From: Aedes albopictus
Taxonomy: Eukaryota; Arthropoda; Insecta; Diptera; Culicidae
DNA: 64,000 bases
Assembly: GCF_035046485.1 (NCBI RefSeq)
Contig: NC_085137.1
Span: 310,693,164-310,757,163 of the forward strand
Reading direction: 5' to 3'
Shown: piece by piece, positions 34,194 to 44,611 of the stretch
Numbering within the stretch: position 1 is the first letter of the stretch
How the letters are laid out: every line of letters begins with the position of its first letter
Notes under the pieces: generated by a model
What the model was told of the DNA's origin: nothing
Database searches by the model: none
What the model saw: the letters and a program-made list of their open reading frames with translations, nothing else
Program-made: the position numbers and the translations under genes

Positions 34194-35313
34194 GGAAAGT
34201 GTAAAACCAGAAAATGAAAATGTAGTGAAATGGTTCTTGTGTTTATATCAGCCGAAATATTATGGAGGAACCGCTTAATTGAAGAGTTGTGAACACCTAA
34301 GTTGTATTGCTCGTGTGCCATCCCTAATAACTGATTGAAGTGAATTTTTGAACGAATAAGTGCTTATGAACTTTGGCGTGTTCAGGTCAATCCAGACTAT
34401 TTTTGTGTCCAATGGTGACCGATAGAGAAGAAGGAAGATCCATGTTCCGCGGGGCAACGTCCTGAAGGCGATGCGGCTCAAGGAGGAAAAGCGACGAAAG
34501 CTGATAGGCAACAAGAGCTCAAGTTGAACGTCGGGCGAACATCCGACGGCTCATCTTGACGCTAATCAACGCCTGGCGACCGGAAAGGGCAAGCGGCGTT
34601 TCTTCATTAAGACGACCGTAGATGATGAAACCATTTCAAAATTGGTGAGAATGTTCCTTTTATATTTATTCATTTGGCGATATGACGAATTTTGAAACCT
34701 TTAGATACATGACACCTAGGCCCGAGAGGTCGTAGAACTTTCTACATCTTTCTTTAGGTGTATAACTTACCATCCTCTCATATTCCTCAGCAGTCGCAAG
34801 AACGAGGCCAGGACAACTCTAGACTGTTCGAGGATTGCGTCAGTCTCGTTGAGATGTCAGAGAGAAGTTTCCAATCTTTGTGTTTTGGTATCCGACGGGA
34901 AGGAGGCAATCCTCATAACTGTGGTCTATGGCTGTACTACCTATGAAATTTGTGCGACTTGATTAATGCTTATTTTTTACTTTTTCAGTGGTAACCAGGT
35001 AAATGATTAAACCATGACAATTTCTCTTACGCTTTTTCGCCAAGGAAAGCACCCCATTAAACCCTATCCAATTTCCAACTCCAGATATCTATGAAGTGGG
35101 CCAAGTTCTTGGACATATTCTGAGTAGATATCTAATCAACATTTCCTCCCCATCCCCGCTGATCGTAAGGACCTGGCCAGGTGTCGAGAGTTCGTTAAAT
35201 GAAAGGTTTGTCAAGTCCCAGGCAACTTTTCTGGCGCATTAAACTTCTCTATCGACAGCCACCCCAGGATGTGTACGGTCGGCTATGCTATGCTATGCTA
35301 TGCTATGCTATGC
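34194..35313 (+). mobile_element. Retroposon with (GCTAT)n tail and 24-bp target duplication
   Basis: A 24-bp exact direct repeat starting TATGTTGAGTTCATTAAAAC is found at 34170-34193 and 35314-35337. The inserted 1120 bp ends in a GCTAT pentamer run directly at the right repeat, as expected of target-primed reverse transcription. The interior has short frames (KEEKRRKLIGNKSSS near 34475; RLFEDCVSLVEMSERS in 34758-34946) and intron-like boundaries (AATTG|GTGAGAATG at 34645, TTCCTCAG at 34788), but no recognised protein. Family unknown. Confidence 0.75.
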
Positions 35314-35318
35314 TATGT
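35282..35318 (+). repeat. (GCTAT)n tail
   Basis: Seven consecutive pentamers forming the 3' tail of the retroposon. Confidence 0.95.
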
Positions 35319-35474
35319 TGAGTTCATTAAAACATCATTAATTGGCCACACGAATTGGTATACCGAAGGCTTTCCTCTTAAGTAATGACAGCTGAATAAC
35401 AGTTTATTCGGCCAACAATTTTAAAAATTAAGCTTAAGAGCGGCTTGTTCATCTGTTGTACAGCAACAATGTTT

Positions 35475-36859
35475 GCTGGTATGCAGGGAATCCTATTAAA
35501 ATTTTATAAGAAATTTCTGAGAATTTCTGGAAGTAATTCTAAGGAACTTTTTCTAGTAAAAATTTTGGACGAATTTTCGGAGAAACCACTAAAAAATTTC
35601 TGAAGTGATCATTGTAGGATTTTCTGAAGGATGCCACGGAGAAACTCCTCTAGACATCTCTGGAGAAATCCTTAAAAGAACTTCTTGTACAATTTTTAGA
35701 AGGGAACTATGGACAAAATATCAAAAGCAATTAAAAAGATAACGACGAGAGGAATTTTCGAAAAATTCTGAAAATTATTCTGAAAATTTAGGAAAATTAT
35801 CCTTTTGAAATTATAAATGAAAACGCAGAAAAGCTGTGTTAACCCTAAAAGGGATACCTTCATGGCCTCAGTTTCGTCACCTCACTGAGTGTGTTCCATC
35901 GACGACGAGCTCTGAAAGGCGCCTGGGGTACAATGGACCCCATGTATCCCTTTTAGGGTTAAGGGAATCTCTGAAGTAATTCCTGGAATTCCTGGAAGTG
36001 CAAAGGAATAAGTCTTTATTTTTGTCCTCAGAAATTCCTGAGACAAGCTTTGGAAAATTTTCTAAAAGAAACCCTGAAACAAATATTTTGAATGTTAAAT
36101 TGTATTTTTTTTTTAATGTTATGAAGCAATCCCTAGATTTATTCCTGAACTATTGGATTACTGGAGAATCTATTTGAGAAGCTGTAAGAACAATCTTTTT
36201 AAAATGTTGTAGATGTACTGCTGAATGATATCGAATAATTCTTGGATTAATTTCTGAAGCAATGCCTGAGTGAATCTCTGGAGAAATACGTGAAGGAACC
36301 CCTAGATGAACTCCTAAAAAACAGGAATCTCTGTATGAATACCTGAATAATCTCTGAATCAATCACCGATGGAACTTTGAAATCTCTGAATGAATTTCTT
36401 TAAGAATCTTTAAGTAAATTCCGGCAGAATTTGCTTTTTTTGAGGATTTTCTGGAGAAACACCTGATCAAACCTTCCGGAGTAATTCCTAGAAGAATCCC
36501 TTTAAAAATTTCTGAAACAATTCTAAGAGAAATACCTGAGAGAAAATCTGAGGAATTCCTTCTGAAATGTCTAAAAGAAGACATGCACAATAATCTGAAG
36601 CACTCTTTGTTGGAATGGAAGAAACTCGTGGACTAGACCTAGATTAATCTTTTAAAAAATAGGTAAAAAAAACTCTTGAAAAAATCCCAATACAAATTAC
36701 TGGAGGATTTTTTGTTAAAATCATCCTAGAAACTCCTGCAAGAATATTCTTTCTATAAAAATCCAGACACATCTAGATAACTCCCGAAAGAATCCCTGAA
36801 GAAATTTGTGGTGGTGTTCCTGGAGGAAATATTGGAGAAATACATGGAGAGAAATACGG
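35475..36859. repeat. Dodecamer array, block 7 (degenerate)
   Basis: Inverted orientation (AATTCCTGGA, GAATCTCTGGAGAAA units), interrupted by a MITE at 35844-35958. Minus frames 36150-36362 and 36363-36590 are periodic artefacts. Confidence 0.72.
35844..35958. mobile_element. piggyBac-like MITE
   Basis: CCCTAAAAGGGATAC at the left and its complement GTATCCCTTTTAGGG at the right, with TTAA on both sides (35840-35843 and 35959-35962). TTAA target and CCCT ends are the piggyBac signature. 115 bp. Confidence 0.85.
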
Positions 36860-37640
36860 ATTTTATTATTTTTTCTGTGGAAAGCTGACTTCTGGTCTCA
36901 AAATCTGCCAAGTAGCCCAGGACAATCAAATAATTTTAAATATTATTTCTCAATTTTTTTATTTTCCATCGATTTTTTAAAAAAGTAGAAGGAAACAATT
37001 TTTGAGATTTTTTATATCTAAAACAGTTTTTACGTATACACTGCTAATCACGTTCGGTAGTGAATATTTACCGAAAATCTGTAAAAAATACAAAATTTCG
37101 GTTGAAAGTTATCGTTTACCTGTCAAACTCTAACGAAGTTCGGTGAACGTTTCCAGCTTTACCGATTTTTTCCGGTAATGAAAGCTTAACGATTGAGTCG
37201 ATGATTGTTTCTTAGTGTGTAAGTTCTCCCATCCAACTATATTTTAGTTTCAGCGAATATAGAAATTTAAAAAAAATGTATGGGACCTTGTGAAATGTTA
37301 TTCGGATATTGTTTACTGTTTTACAGTTTTTAACAAAAAGGATCAATTTTTCCTCAGTTATGATGAAATTTACGCCGTCTCGAATAATATTTAACAAAGT
37401 CCATTTTTTTCTAACTTTTGTGGATTTGCTGTAGTTGAAGTATGGTTGGATGCAGCAAAAAATAAATGCATAGTTTATTCACGAAGAACCTATACCAAAA
37501 ATTGTTTCCTTTTGATTGTTTTAATAGTTGATGAAAATTAATAAAAAATGGGGAAAAATAATTAGAGGCATTTGACCACACTGGGCTACATGGAAAATTT
37601 CAAGGCTGTAAGTCAGCTTTCTACAGAAAGATAATAAATA
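36860..37640. mobile_element. Inverted-repeat element carrying a nested TA MITE
   Basis: TTCTGTGGAAAGCTGACTT and GTAGCCCAG at the left match, inverted, CTGGGCTAC and AAGTCAGCTTTCTACAGAAA at the right, over about 110 bp with gaps. The MITE 37039-37219 lies inside. Confidence 0.65.
37039..37219. mobile_element. TA-flanked MITE, relative of 488-707
   Basis: CACTGCTAATCACGTTCGGT at the left and ...TTTCTTAGTGTG at the right, with TA on both sides (37037-37038 and 37220-37221). It has GTTCGGT/ACCGA repeats as in 488-707. Confidence 0.6.
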
Positions 37641-37644
37641 TAAT

Positions 37645-37866
37645 CTAAGAGTAAGAATGAGTATAATCAGTTTTGTACCTTTTAATTCCGCCCTATTTTG
37701 CTGATCCTTTGACAGATACGCGTATTTAGACTACCACTTGTAATCTTCCTCAGTGTCAGTTATCCACTAGTGGATACGCGTATCCGTCAAAGGATAAGCA
37801 AAATAGGGCGGAATTAAAAGGTACAAAACTGATTACACTCATTCGAAGAGGTAATTCTGCTTAGAG
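37645..37866. mobile_element. Inverted-repeat MITE with GAATGAGTGTAATCAG arms
   Basis: Longer relative of the inverted repeat inside the hAT elements. The arms GAATGAGTATAATCAGTTTT and complement GAATGAGTGTAATCAGTTTT extend ~65 bp around a centre with GATACGCGTATT and its inverse. Confidence 0.75.
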
Positions 37867-37883
37867 TGTTTGAAAAGTCGGTA

Positions 37884-38648
37884 CCGTAAACAGGGGTGAA
37901 ATTGATCATTCGGGTACTACATTGTAATTCCATACTAGGAACTCCTAAGCGTTGTTATGATCTTAAACTTTTTACGTCATCTGGTTCGTAGCTGTCTAGA
38001 GATGAGTGGAGACTTTTAATTTTTTGGAAAAAAGTTAGTTTTACCTTATTTTTTTAAGGAATTTGCAATGTATCTCTCATTTAGCTGAAATCATTGCTAC
38101 TAAACAATTGATTGCTAATAAGACTTCCCGTAAATTCTCTGTTTTAACATTTTTGTTGAAACTTGGTTAGGAAGTTATGTAGCTAATCAGAGCAGGAAAT
38201 AGTTATAAAAAAAGTCCATTTTATGATGAAATAGTAATTTATTGTGATATAAATCGCTATTTCAAATTAAGTTGCCTACCTTTAGGCGTATAAGGGGAAA
38301 TTTCAAAATTTAATATTGCATTTAAAGTATTAAATTCACTAGTTGTAATATTTTAAACGCGTTATTCGGTTTTAGAAGAGCAAATTAAGCGGAGAAGGAA
38401 ATTTTCCTTCCCAACCGATGCTTAATTGTATACCGATCAATTTCGCCCCAAAGTGGCATTTCCAATTTTTTGATATTTGGAGTTATTTAACTTAAAGTTT
38501 AAATTTGTTGAACAAAACTCTGTCACATGGTTCCATGGAGATCCACAGGGTACTGGTTTTACAGAAATTCTTTTGGTAATATTTGAATTGGCACTGATGT
38601 TATCCGCAAAAGTTGTTTTAAAGTGATCAATTTGACCCCGGATTACGG
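37884..38648. mobile_element. TA-flanked element with CCGTAAACAGGGGTG ends
   Basis: Left CCGTAAACAGGGGTGAAATT and right complement CCGTAATCCGGGGTCAAATT, with TA on both sides (37882-37883 and 38649-38650). 765 bp, no transposase. Confidence 0.85.
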
Positions 38649-38650
38649 TA

Positions 38651-39810
38651 CAAGAAACTAAGAGTAAGTTTCTTGAAAAATTGAAATTATATGACATGAC
38701 ATATATTCACAATAAATATTACTATCAGTGCATTTTTTTTTTTTGCTAAAAGCTCTTCGAATATCCTCATACATCTTCAAAGACATCATTTCAATTCAAC
38801 CAACCGTTTTCAAATTATAATTATTTGAAGCAGAAAATTAGGTTTTTTTTCATACGCCCATTTCAAAAGGTTGGGACATAATATTGCAAAATAAATAACA
38901 TGAAGAACATTTTCAGACAGTAGCTCTTACATGAGCGAAAAGGCCGTGTCTACGCAATTCATGCGTTAAGCTGGAAATGCTCTATATGACCGACGAAAAT
39001 TTTGCCATTTTTAACGTCTGTGTATCATAATCTCGACCAGTTTAACACTTTTGTGCCTTAAAATAGATCACCGTCGTAGTGCATACCAAATGCACACACA
39101 CAGTCTGTGCATTGGAATTTTCCCCAGATCATGAATAGCGCACATTCCGATTACCCATAGCGAGCACCTTTTGTTGCGCTTCATTATTTTCCAGTGCTAA
39201 ATCAAAGTTCCGCTAGAATTTCCCACCTGCCGGTTAAACTGGGAACGAATCATCTTCTTGCTTACATAATTAAAATTCTTCACTTGGTTGTGCATCTCTG
39301 AATGTACGCCAACTCATCATTTCTAGTTGAATCATCAGTCAATCAACTTGTATCATCTCGCTTATACTTGAATCATTATTAACATTACACGTACCTACAT
39401 AACTGTGACTAATTTAAGGTGAGTAGCATAACGAACCCATACTTGGAATTTTCAAAAGTTGGTCTACTTTTCAGTTCAAACCGTCATTTCGTCCTTCGGG
39501 TTTGTGTTCTTGATAATTCTAAATATTGTGTATTCACCCAACCTCATTATAGAGGTTGTATTGCAGTAATGTGGTTTCTTGTATTATTTGCCTAAGAATA
39601 TTGTTGTGTACCTACCTACATATTATTCATGAAGAATAACTCGGTAGTTTTAAGAAATCATGCCACTGAACAAAAACTATGTTCACCACCACTTTGTATA
39701 TGTATGACAAGTGTGTTTGCATTTCCACCTTCCGTAATTTAAGATCATCCTTCACGGTGGTGTAAAGGGCCGCCAGCCAGCCAACAGGAGTCTTACCTGT
39801 TCAAATAAAA
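38651..39810. other. Unassigned; possible second noncoding exon
   Basis: 39170-39418 is low-repeat and ends TTTAAG|GTGAGT (donor at 39419), with an Inr-like TCAGTC near 39338. No coding frame supports a gene here. Confidence 0.25.
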
Positions 39811-40338
39811 TCAATAAACACACTCAATCTGAAGTGTCCGCCCAGGTGAAGTGCGGTAGCCAGTGGTCGTCACGTCGCGTCGTCGACGGCGAATTTGTTT
39901 ACCCCTTGCTGCTGGGTTAGTGGATTGATGAATGAGCTCGAGGAAATCGAGTAAATGTCCAAATGTTTGCTTATTAAATTGATGCCGGTGCGCTGACCAA
40001 AGGGATATGTAGTCGAAATCAATGCGATGGATGAATGGGATTACTTGCGGATGAGTTGTATTTCGAGCATGTGGTAGGTATAGGCATTTCGTAGCAGGAA
40101 GTTTGTTCAACGGAAAGTGCTTATGTTTACTCGGTGACAAGGGGGTCAATTTTGTAGATGTTGATCATATTGTTGTTTTTTTTAGAAAACGTTTAATTTG
40201 AGGAAAGATATCTTCTTCTTAGCATAATGCCCCACTTTGGAAAAAGTCTGCTCCTTAGTCTAGTATTCTACAAACACTTCCACAGTTTTTAAAAAAGATC
40301 ATCATTTGACAATGATCATTTTGAAGATTGAAAAAAAT
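39811..40338. other. Unassigned
   Basis: GC-richer stretch 39820-39920 with CGTCGTCGACGG. The minus frame 39811-40149 has no recognised domain. Confidence 0.3.
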
Positions 40339-40398
40339 CTGGGCCAACCGAGAATCGAACATAGACACCGTCAGGATGGTCTTGCTGGATACCTGCGC
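40339..40398 (-). tRNA. tRNA-like remnant interrupted by a MITE
   Basis: The minus strand reads ATGTTCGATTCTCGGTTGG (box B and T-arm) followed ~12 nt later by T7 (A-run at 40331-40337). The 5' part is split by the MITE insertion at 40399. Same layout as 34048 and 55985. Confidence 0.4.
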
Positions 40399-40661
40399 CA
40401 CAGACAAACAGACGTAACACCTTGAACGATTTTCATGGAAATCCATCGCCCAGTTCACACTACCATCATCTGGTGGAAAAGTTGCACGAATCACTGTGTT
40501 GTGCAATATCGTCAACAGAAGGCGCTACTGTGACACGTCAAACGCATAGAAAAACGATGCGCGCGCCTCTGGTTGTGAAAGCCACAACTATGAAAATCTA
40601 AAATGATCGTTAAAAGCGTGGTCGATGGAAATTTGGCAAGTGTTACGTCTGTTTGTCTGTG
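40399..40661. mobile_element. MITE with CACAGACAAACAGACGTAAC ends (copy 2)
   Basis: Perfect ends CACAGACAAACAGACGTAAC and inverse, 263 bp, oriented opposite to copy 1 at 156-415. Flanks CCTGCGC and CTTGCGC form a 7-bp duplication with one change. Confidence 0.82.
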
Positions 40662-41519
40662 CTTGCGCATTCACCGCATCGGTAATGTAGGCCCAGACAT
40701 AGACTTTTCAATATTGATCATCAAAACTAAATAACGTGGTCCAATGACTATATCTTATATCGGAAGCATCATTAGTCAGACAGTACTTTGTCTTTATATT
40801 TTACGGAGATATACCTATCTTCGCAGCAGAAAGAGAACGCGTACCCAACCAGCCATACATAAACACACTAAAATAATATCACCAGTTAAAGCAATATCCT
40901 AATGGCGCCGTCGTCGTCGGTCGTCCAACCTGCCGTATATTCCCACAATAAACCCGCACCCGACAGACACCAAACTATTTATAGCACCGAGAAAGGAGCA
41001 ACCATTTACTCCGTGAGTACGGAACAATCTTCACGCGAAGCGAGGCCGAGCTAAATGGCCGGCGTCTGCCAAAGGACACAATGTGTCCGGAATTACGGGA
41101 TCTGAAACAAAGCCCAGGCTTGAGATGAGACGACGAGCTGCTTGGGCTGTGTTGTGGTGGCGTTTCTCTTGTCATTGTCCGTCCGCGTTTTTAATGGACG
41201 ATAATCCAGAAACGGTCGCCGGCGCACGTTCCGCAGCGGTTGCTTGAGGTGGCTCTGGGGAAGTGTTTTCGGGGACGGGGAGTGTGCCCACAGGTGGTGC
41301 CGAAGACGTGGGATGAAACTGAAGGATCAAGGGAAATCGGATGAACCAACATGAACCCGCTACGAGCTGGTGGCTCAGAGATCTGTGCATGGATGCCAGC
41401 TGTAAAAAATATAGTTTCAATAAATAGACATGCGACTATGATATACTTATTTAAAATATTGTGAAAATTGTTAAATCTTACCTGAAATGTTGATAGCATG
41501 AAACGAGCTCACTAATTTA
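40662..41519. other. Unassigned, low-repeat
   Basis: 40890-41420 is GC-rich and appears single-copy, with overlapping minus frames (40975-41175, 41172-41420) of no recognised domain. Could hold regulatory or exon sequence. Nothing decisive. Confidence 0.3.
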
Positions 41520-41871
41520 TCCTAATCCATCCATCTCTCCGGGCTGCAAGACGGTGAGTCGAAAAGGAGAGGGTCCAGCATAGCTCTGGTCCTCGCAAGT
41601 TCCTACCGCATGCTTCCATGGGTCAAGCGATGACAAAGACCACCAGCTAAGAGTTGTGTGCGTAGCTGGTAGTGCAGCCTGCGTACTGTTGTCTTTCTGA
41701 CTTCAGCTAGATTGAGGAGGTACGTCTCAAGCGTCTGTTCACCAAGGCAGTGCGGCTCAAACAGCGTCTGTTCTGGTATCCAGCGGCTGATTATGAAATG
41801 CTCCTCCACCGGAAACTATACCTAAGGTGGCAGCCCCACCACGGTGGATGGGGGACCGTTGGCCAACAATC
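41520..41871 (+). repeat. Probable retroelement 3' end
   Basis: GGCAGCCCCACCACGGTGGA followed by GGGGACCGTTGGCCAACAAT and a TACATACATACAT run. This resembles non-LTR 3' ends with a short tandem tail, but the TACA run may instead belong to the minus-strand LINE that starts here. Confidence 0.4.
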
Positions 41872-42180
41872 TACATACATACATTTATTTGTTCAACATC
41901 ATTAAGACAAGACATAATCAACAATAGTACGCCAAAGTACTCGGTTTGTGGCTACCGCTCTCCATCCTCGGTCGCGCCCAATGCTCGCCAAGTCACGCTC
42001 CACCTAGTCCGCCCATCGTGCTCTCTGCGCTCCACGCCTTCTTATGCAAACCGTGTAACCGTTCGTCGAGTATGCTCAAGAGTTTGTCAAAGCGCGGTGG
42101 CTTTTGCGCCACTCTCGCGAACGAGAGACCACCAGTTCATATCAAAGTTTGCCCGACTTGAACGACTCCTATCTCAAGGG

Positions 42181-42719
42181 CAGGGATGAGAAATGTACTG
42201 GAAAAAACGGTTACCGGCTGTACATTTGACATTTTTCCACACGAACATCATAGGCCCAGCCAAACTCGAAAAATAAATGTCATAACATTTTTTTCCTGCA
42301 GCCTTCTACCTCCAAACGGTTTCCAAGCGCGAGAGCGCCAGTACTCGAGCACAACGACGACAAAAATTTCTGTCTCTCCCGTTTTCGCATTTTTCTGCGT
42401 TTCAAACCGCTTCTAGACAAACTTCTTTACATGCATCACAAAGCTAGGAGTGTGCTCTAGCTATTTATGCAAATAGATTTAAATTTTTTATTAAAACAAG
42501 TGAGTTATTAGCAGTTGAAAATATTTGACATTTTTCGCAATCACCCGCCTCAGCATGACTGCTCATAAATATTTTCGTGGGGAAGCGAAAACCATCAAGC
42601 GTCTGCTTGACTGCCGTCGGCGCGGCGTCTGATGGTATTGGTGCTGCCGTTGTTTTGTTTTTATTTTACTGGCGGTATCGATGAACGGAAAAGAGAAAAA
42701 AGTATTTTTGCCATCCCTG
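42181..42719. mobile_element. hAT-type MITE inside the LTR
   Basis: Starts CAGGGATGAGAAATGTACT and ends in the complement of CAGGGATGGCAAAAATACT. Exact 8-bp duplication CTCAAGGG (42173-42180 and 42720-42727). 539 bp, no transposase. Confidence 0.9.
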
Positions 42720-43652
42720 CTCAAGGGCTTCTTCGAACGGCCGCTATCTTGAACTGAAACCCAAAACGCACTAATTTATACACACAAAAACGGACGAACT
42801 GAAACTATAACGGAAACTTACTTAAAATGACTAAAGAACTGAATGACCAACAATAACACAAGTTTACAAAATAAAACGAAAGTCCTGAACTTCTGTCAAC
42901 GACCAAAATTTTTGAGGCACAATTTAGTGCTGATTTCGAAACCGACCTACAAAAAAATTAAAGTAGAACAGTTTTTGAGTTTTACCTCAATATCGAGTTT
43001 TGTAACTTTTCAAAATATGTAATTTACTAAAATTCAAATATATTGCGTTTTGTTCAATCAATTTTAAATCTTTTTCCATAAATTAAAAGCTGAATACAAT
43101 ACCATTCGATCATCTGAATACAGGATTTGCGTCAGATTGATGAAATTCAAGATATTAGCGAGTTTTGGGGATGATCTTCTTAAATTTTAGCAAAATTCCC
43201 AAAATTTTTTGAAGAAATGTATTTTTTTCAATAAGAAAAAAACAACTTAAAAATTCTTTCTCGACGTTTATTTGACATATAATATGTAGGCGAGTTACAG
43301 TAAAAATTTCAGCTCAATCGGAGCATTGATTACGAAGAATGAGATGTTTGAAGTAGGCGACGTTGCTTAAAAATAGAACAAAAATCGATTTCAAATCATC
43401 AACGTTGTATGGGAAGTCGAAAAATTTTCCGCTCTACTGTATTTTTTTTCCTTCGCGTTTTCGAATTCAGGGCATGATTCTACACCAAAAATGATCATCA
43501 GCTTACCGAGTTCAAAAATGCTGTAAACTAGTGTAATCGAACAATTAAAGGTGTTTGAAATGAATTTATTTAAATAAAAGGAACAAAAGAAACGAAGAAA
43601 ACTTAACAACTGAATTCGTCCAAAGTATATTATTTTTCACAATGCTCGTCAA

Positions 43653-43682
43653 GTGTGTGTGTGTGTGTTGTGTGTGTGTATA
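43653..43682. repeat. (GT)n microsatellite
   Basis: GTGTGTGTGTGTGTTGTGTG and continuing, inside the LTR-like element. Confidence 0.9.
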
Positions 43683-44611
43683 GTCATGGCCATGAACTCA
43701 AAACGACGTACCTGCGCAGGCTTTTCCGTTGTCGGTGCTTCCTCGTGGCCAATCGTCGATGTTGCTCTCCTTAATGTTCGCCGGATTATAGGTGCGGAGG
43801 GGGAGTGTCGGCGGTCCGGTACTCTGCCCGATCGTGCTTAAGCCGCACGCGGGTAGGCCGGATGTCATCCCTACTCTCCGTTTGACTGCCAGTTTTGGCG
43901 GGCGAGGAGCAGCGGAAACTGGCTTGAAGCCGAAATAAAAAGCGCCTTTTTTGACGCTGAGGTCCAAAGACGAACACAAGTTAAAACGATATACACTAAA
44001 ACAGATTCAATTGTACAAATTGTACAAATTAAGCAAATGCTCAGGAAGCAGAGTGTCTGCCCCTGGCGACAAAATCCAATTTTCAAACACTTTAAACAGA
44101 AAAAACTGGGAGAAGGTCGCCGAAGCTCACTTCTGCTCTCCAGCCGACTCAACTATGAAGTCATGGAGTCAGTCGAAATCTCTAGTCAAGTAAATTTCCT
44201 GCTATTGAAGCAGTCGTCTATTCAATCTAAAAACTATTATAAACAAGTGCGCCAAATTTCAATCGCACATGGCCGTAAAAACTATTTTGCGCCATCGAAA
44301 AAGTCCTATAAGATACACAACATGAATCGTTATTAACTTAGCCTAGACACAAACCTTACATGAAACGGATAATCTCTACTAAATGAAACGGATCAAACTC
44401 AAACACAATTTCAACGAATCCAATTTAAATTAGATTTTATTTAAAAAAGATAAAATCGTCAAAAGCTACAAATTAACTAAAATAATCATGAAAACTAATA
44501 ATGAAATATAAAAAAAAACATATTCTTAAATCAAAATCGAAATATTCAAAAAAATAACTATTTAATCTGAAGGAATTCAAACTTTATTTTACTTAAAAAG
44601 ATAAAAAAACG

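Larger units (their letters stand above)
33883..35385. mobile_element. Inverted-repeat element enclosing a tRNA-like sequence
   Basis: CTTATGGGAAAAGTCTTCGG and onward (33883-33940) is inverted at about 35330-35385 (complement CTTAAGAGGAAAGCCTTCGG), about 85% alike over ~55 bp. The 1120-bp retroposon at 34194 was inserted into it. Without that, the element is about 380 bp. It contains the tRNA-like segment 34048-34120. Confidence 0.7.

Noticed and set aside
34758..34946. Possible spliced exon of a host gene
   Set aside because: It lies inside a retroposon with exact target duplication and has no recognisable domain.
43698..43979. Proline-rich minus-strand ORF as a possible gag fragment
   Set aside because: Lies inside the LTR-like element and shows no zinc knuckle or capsid motif.
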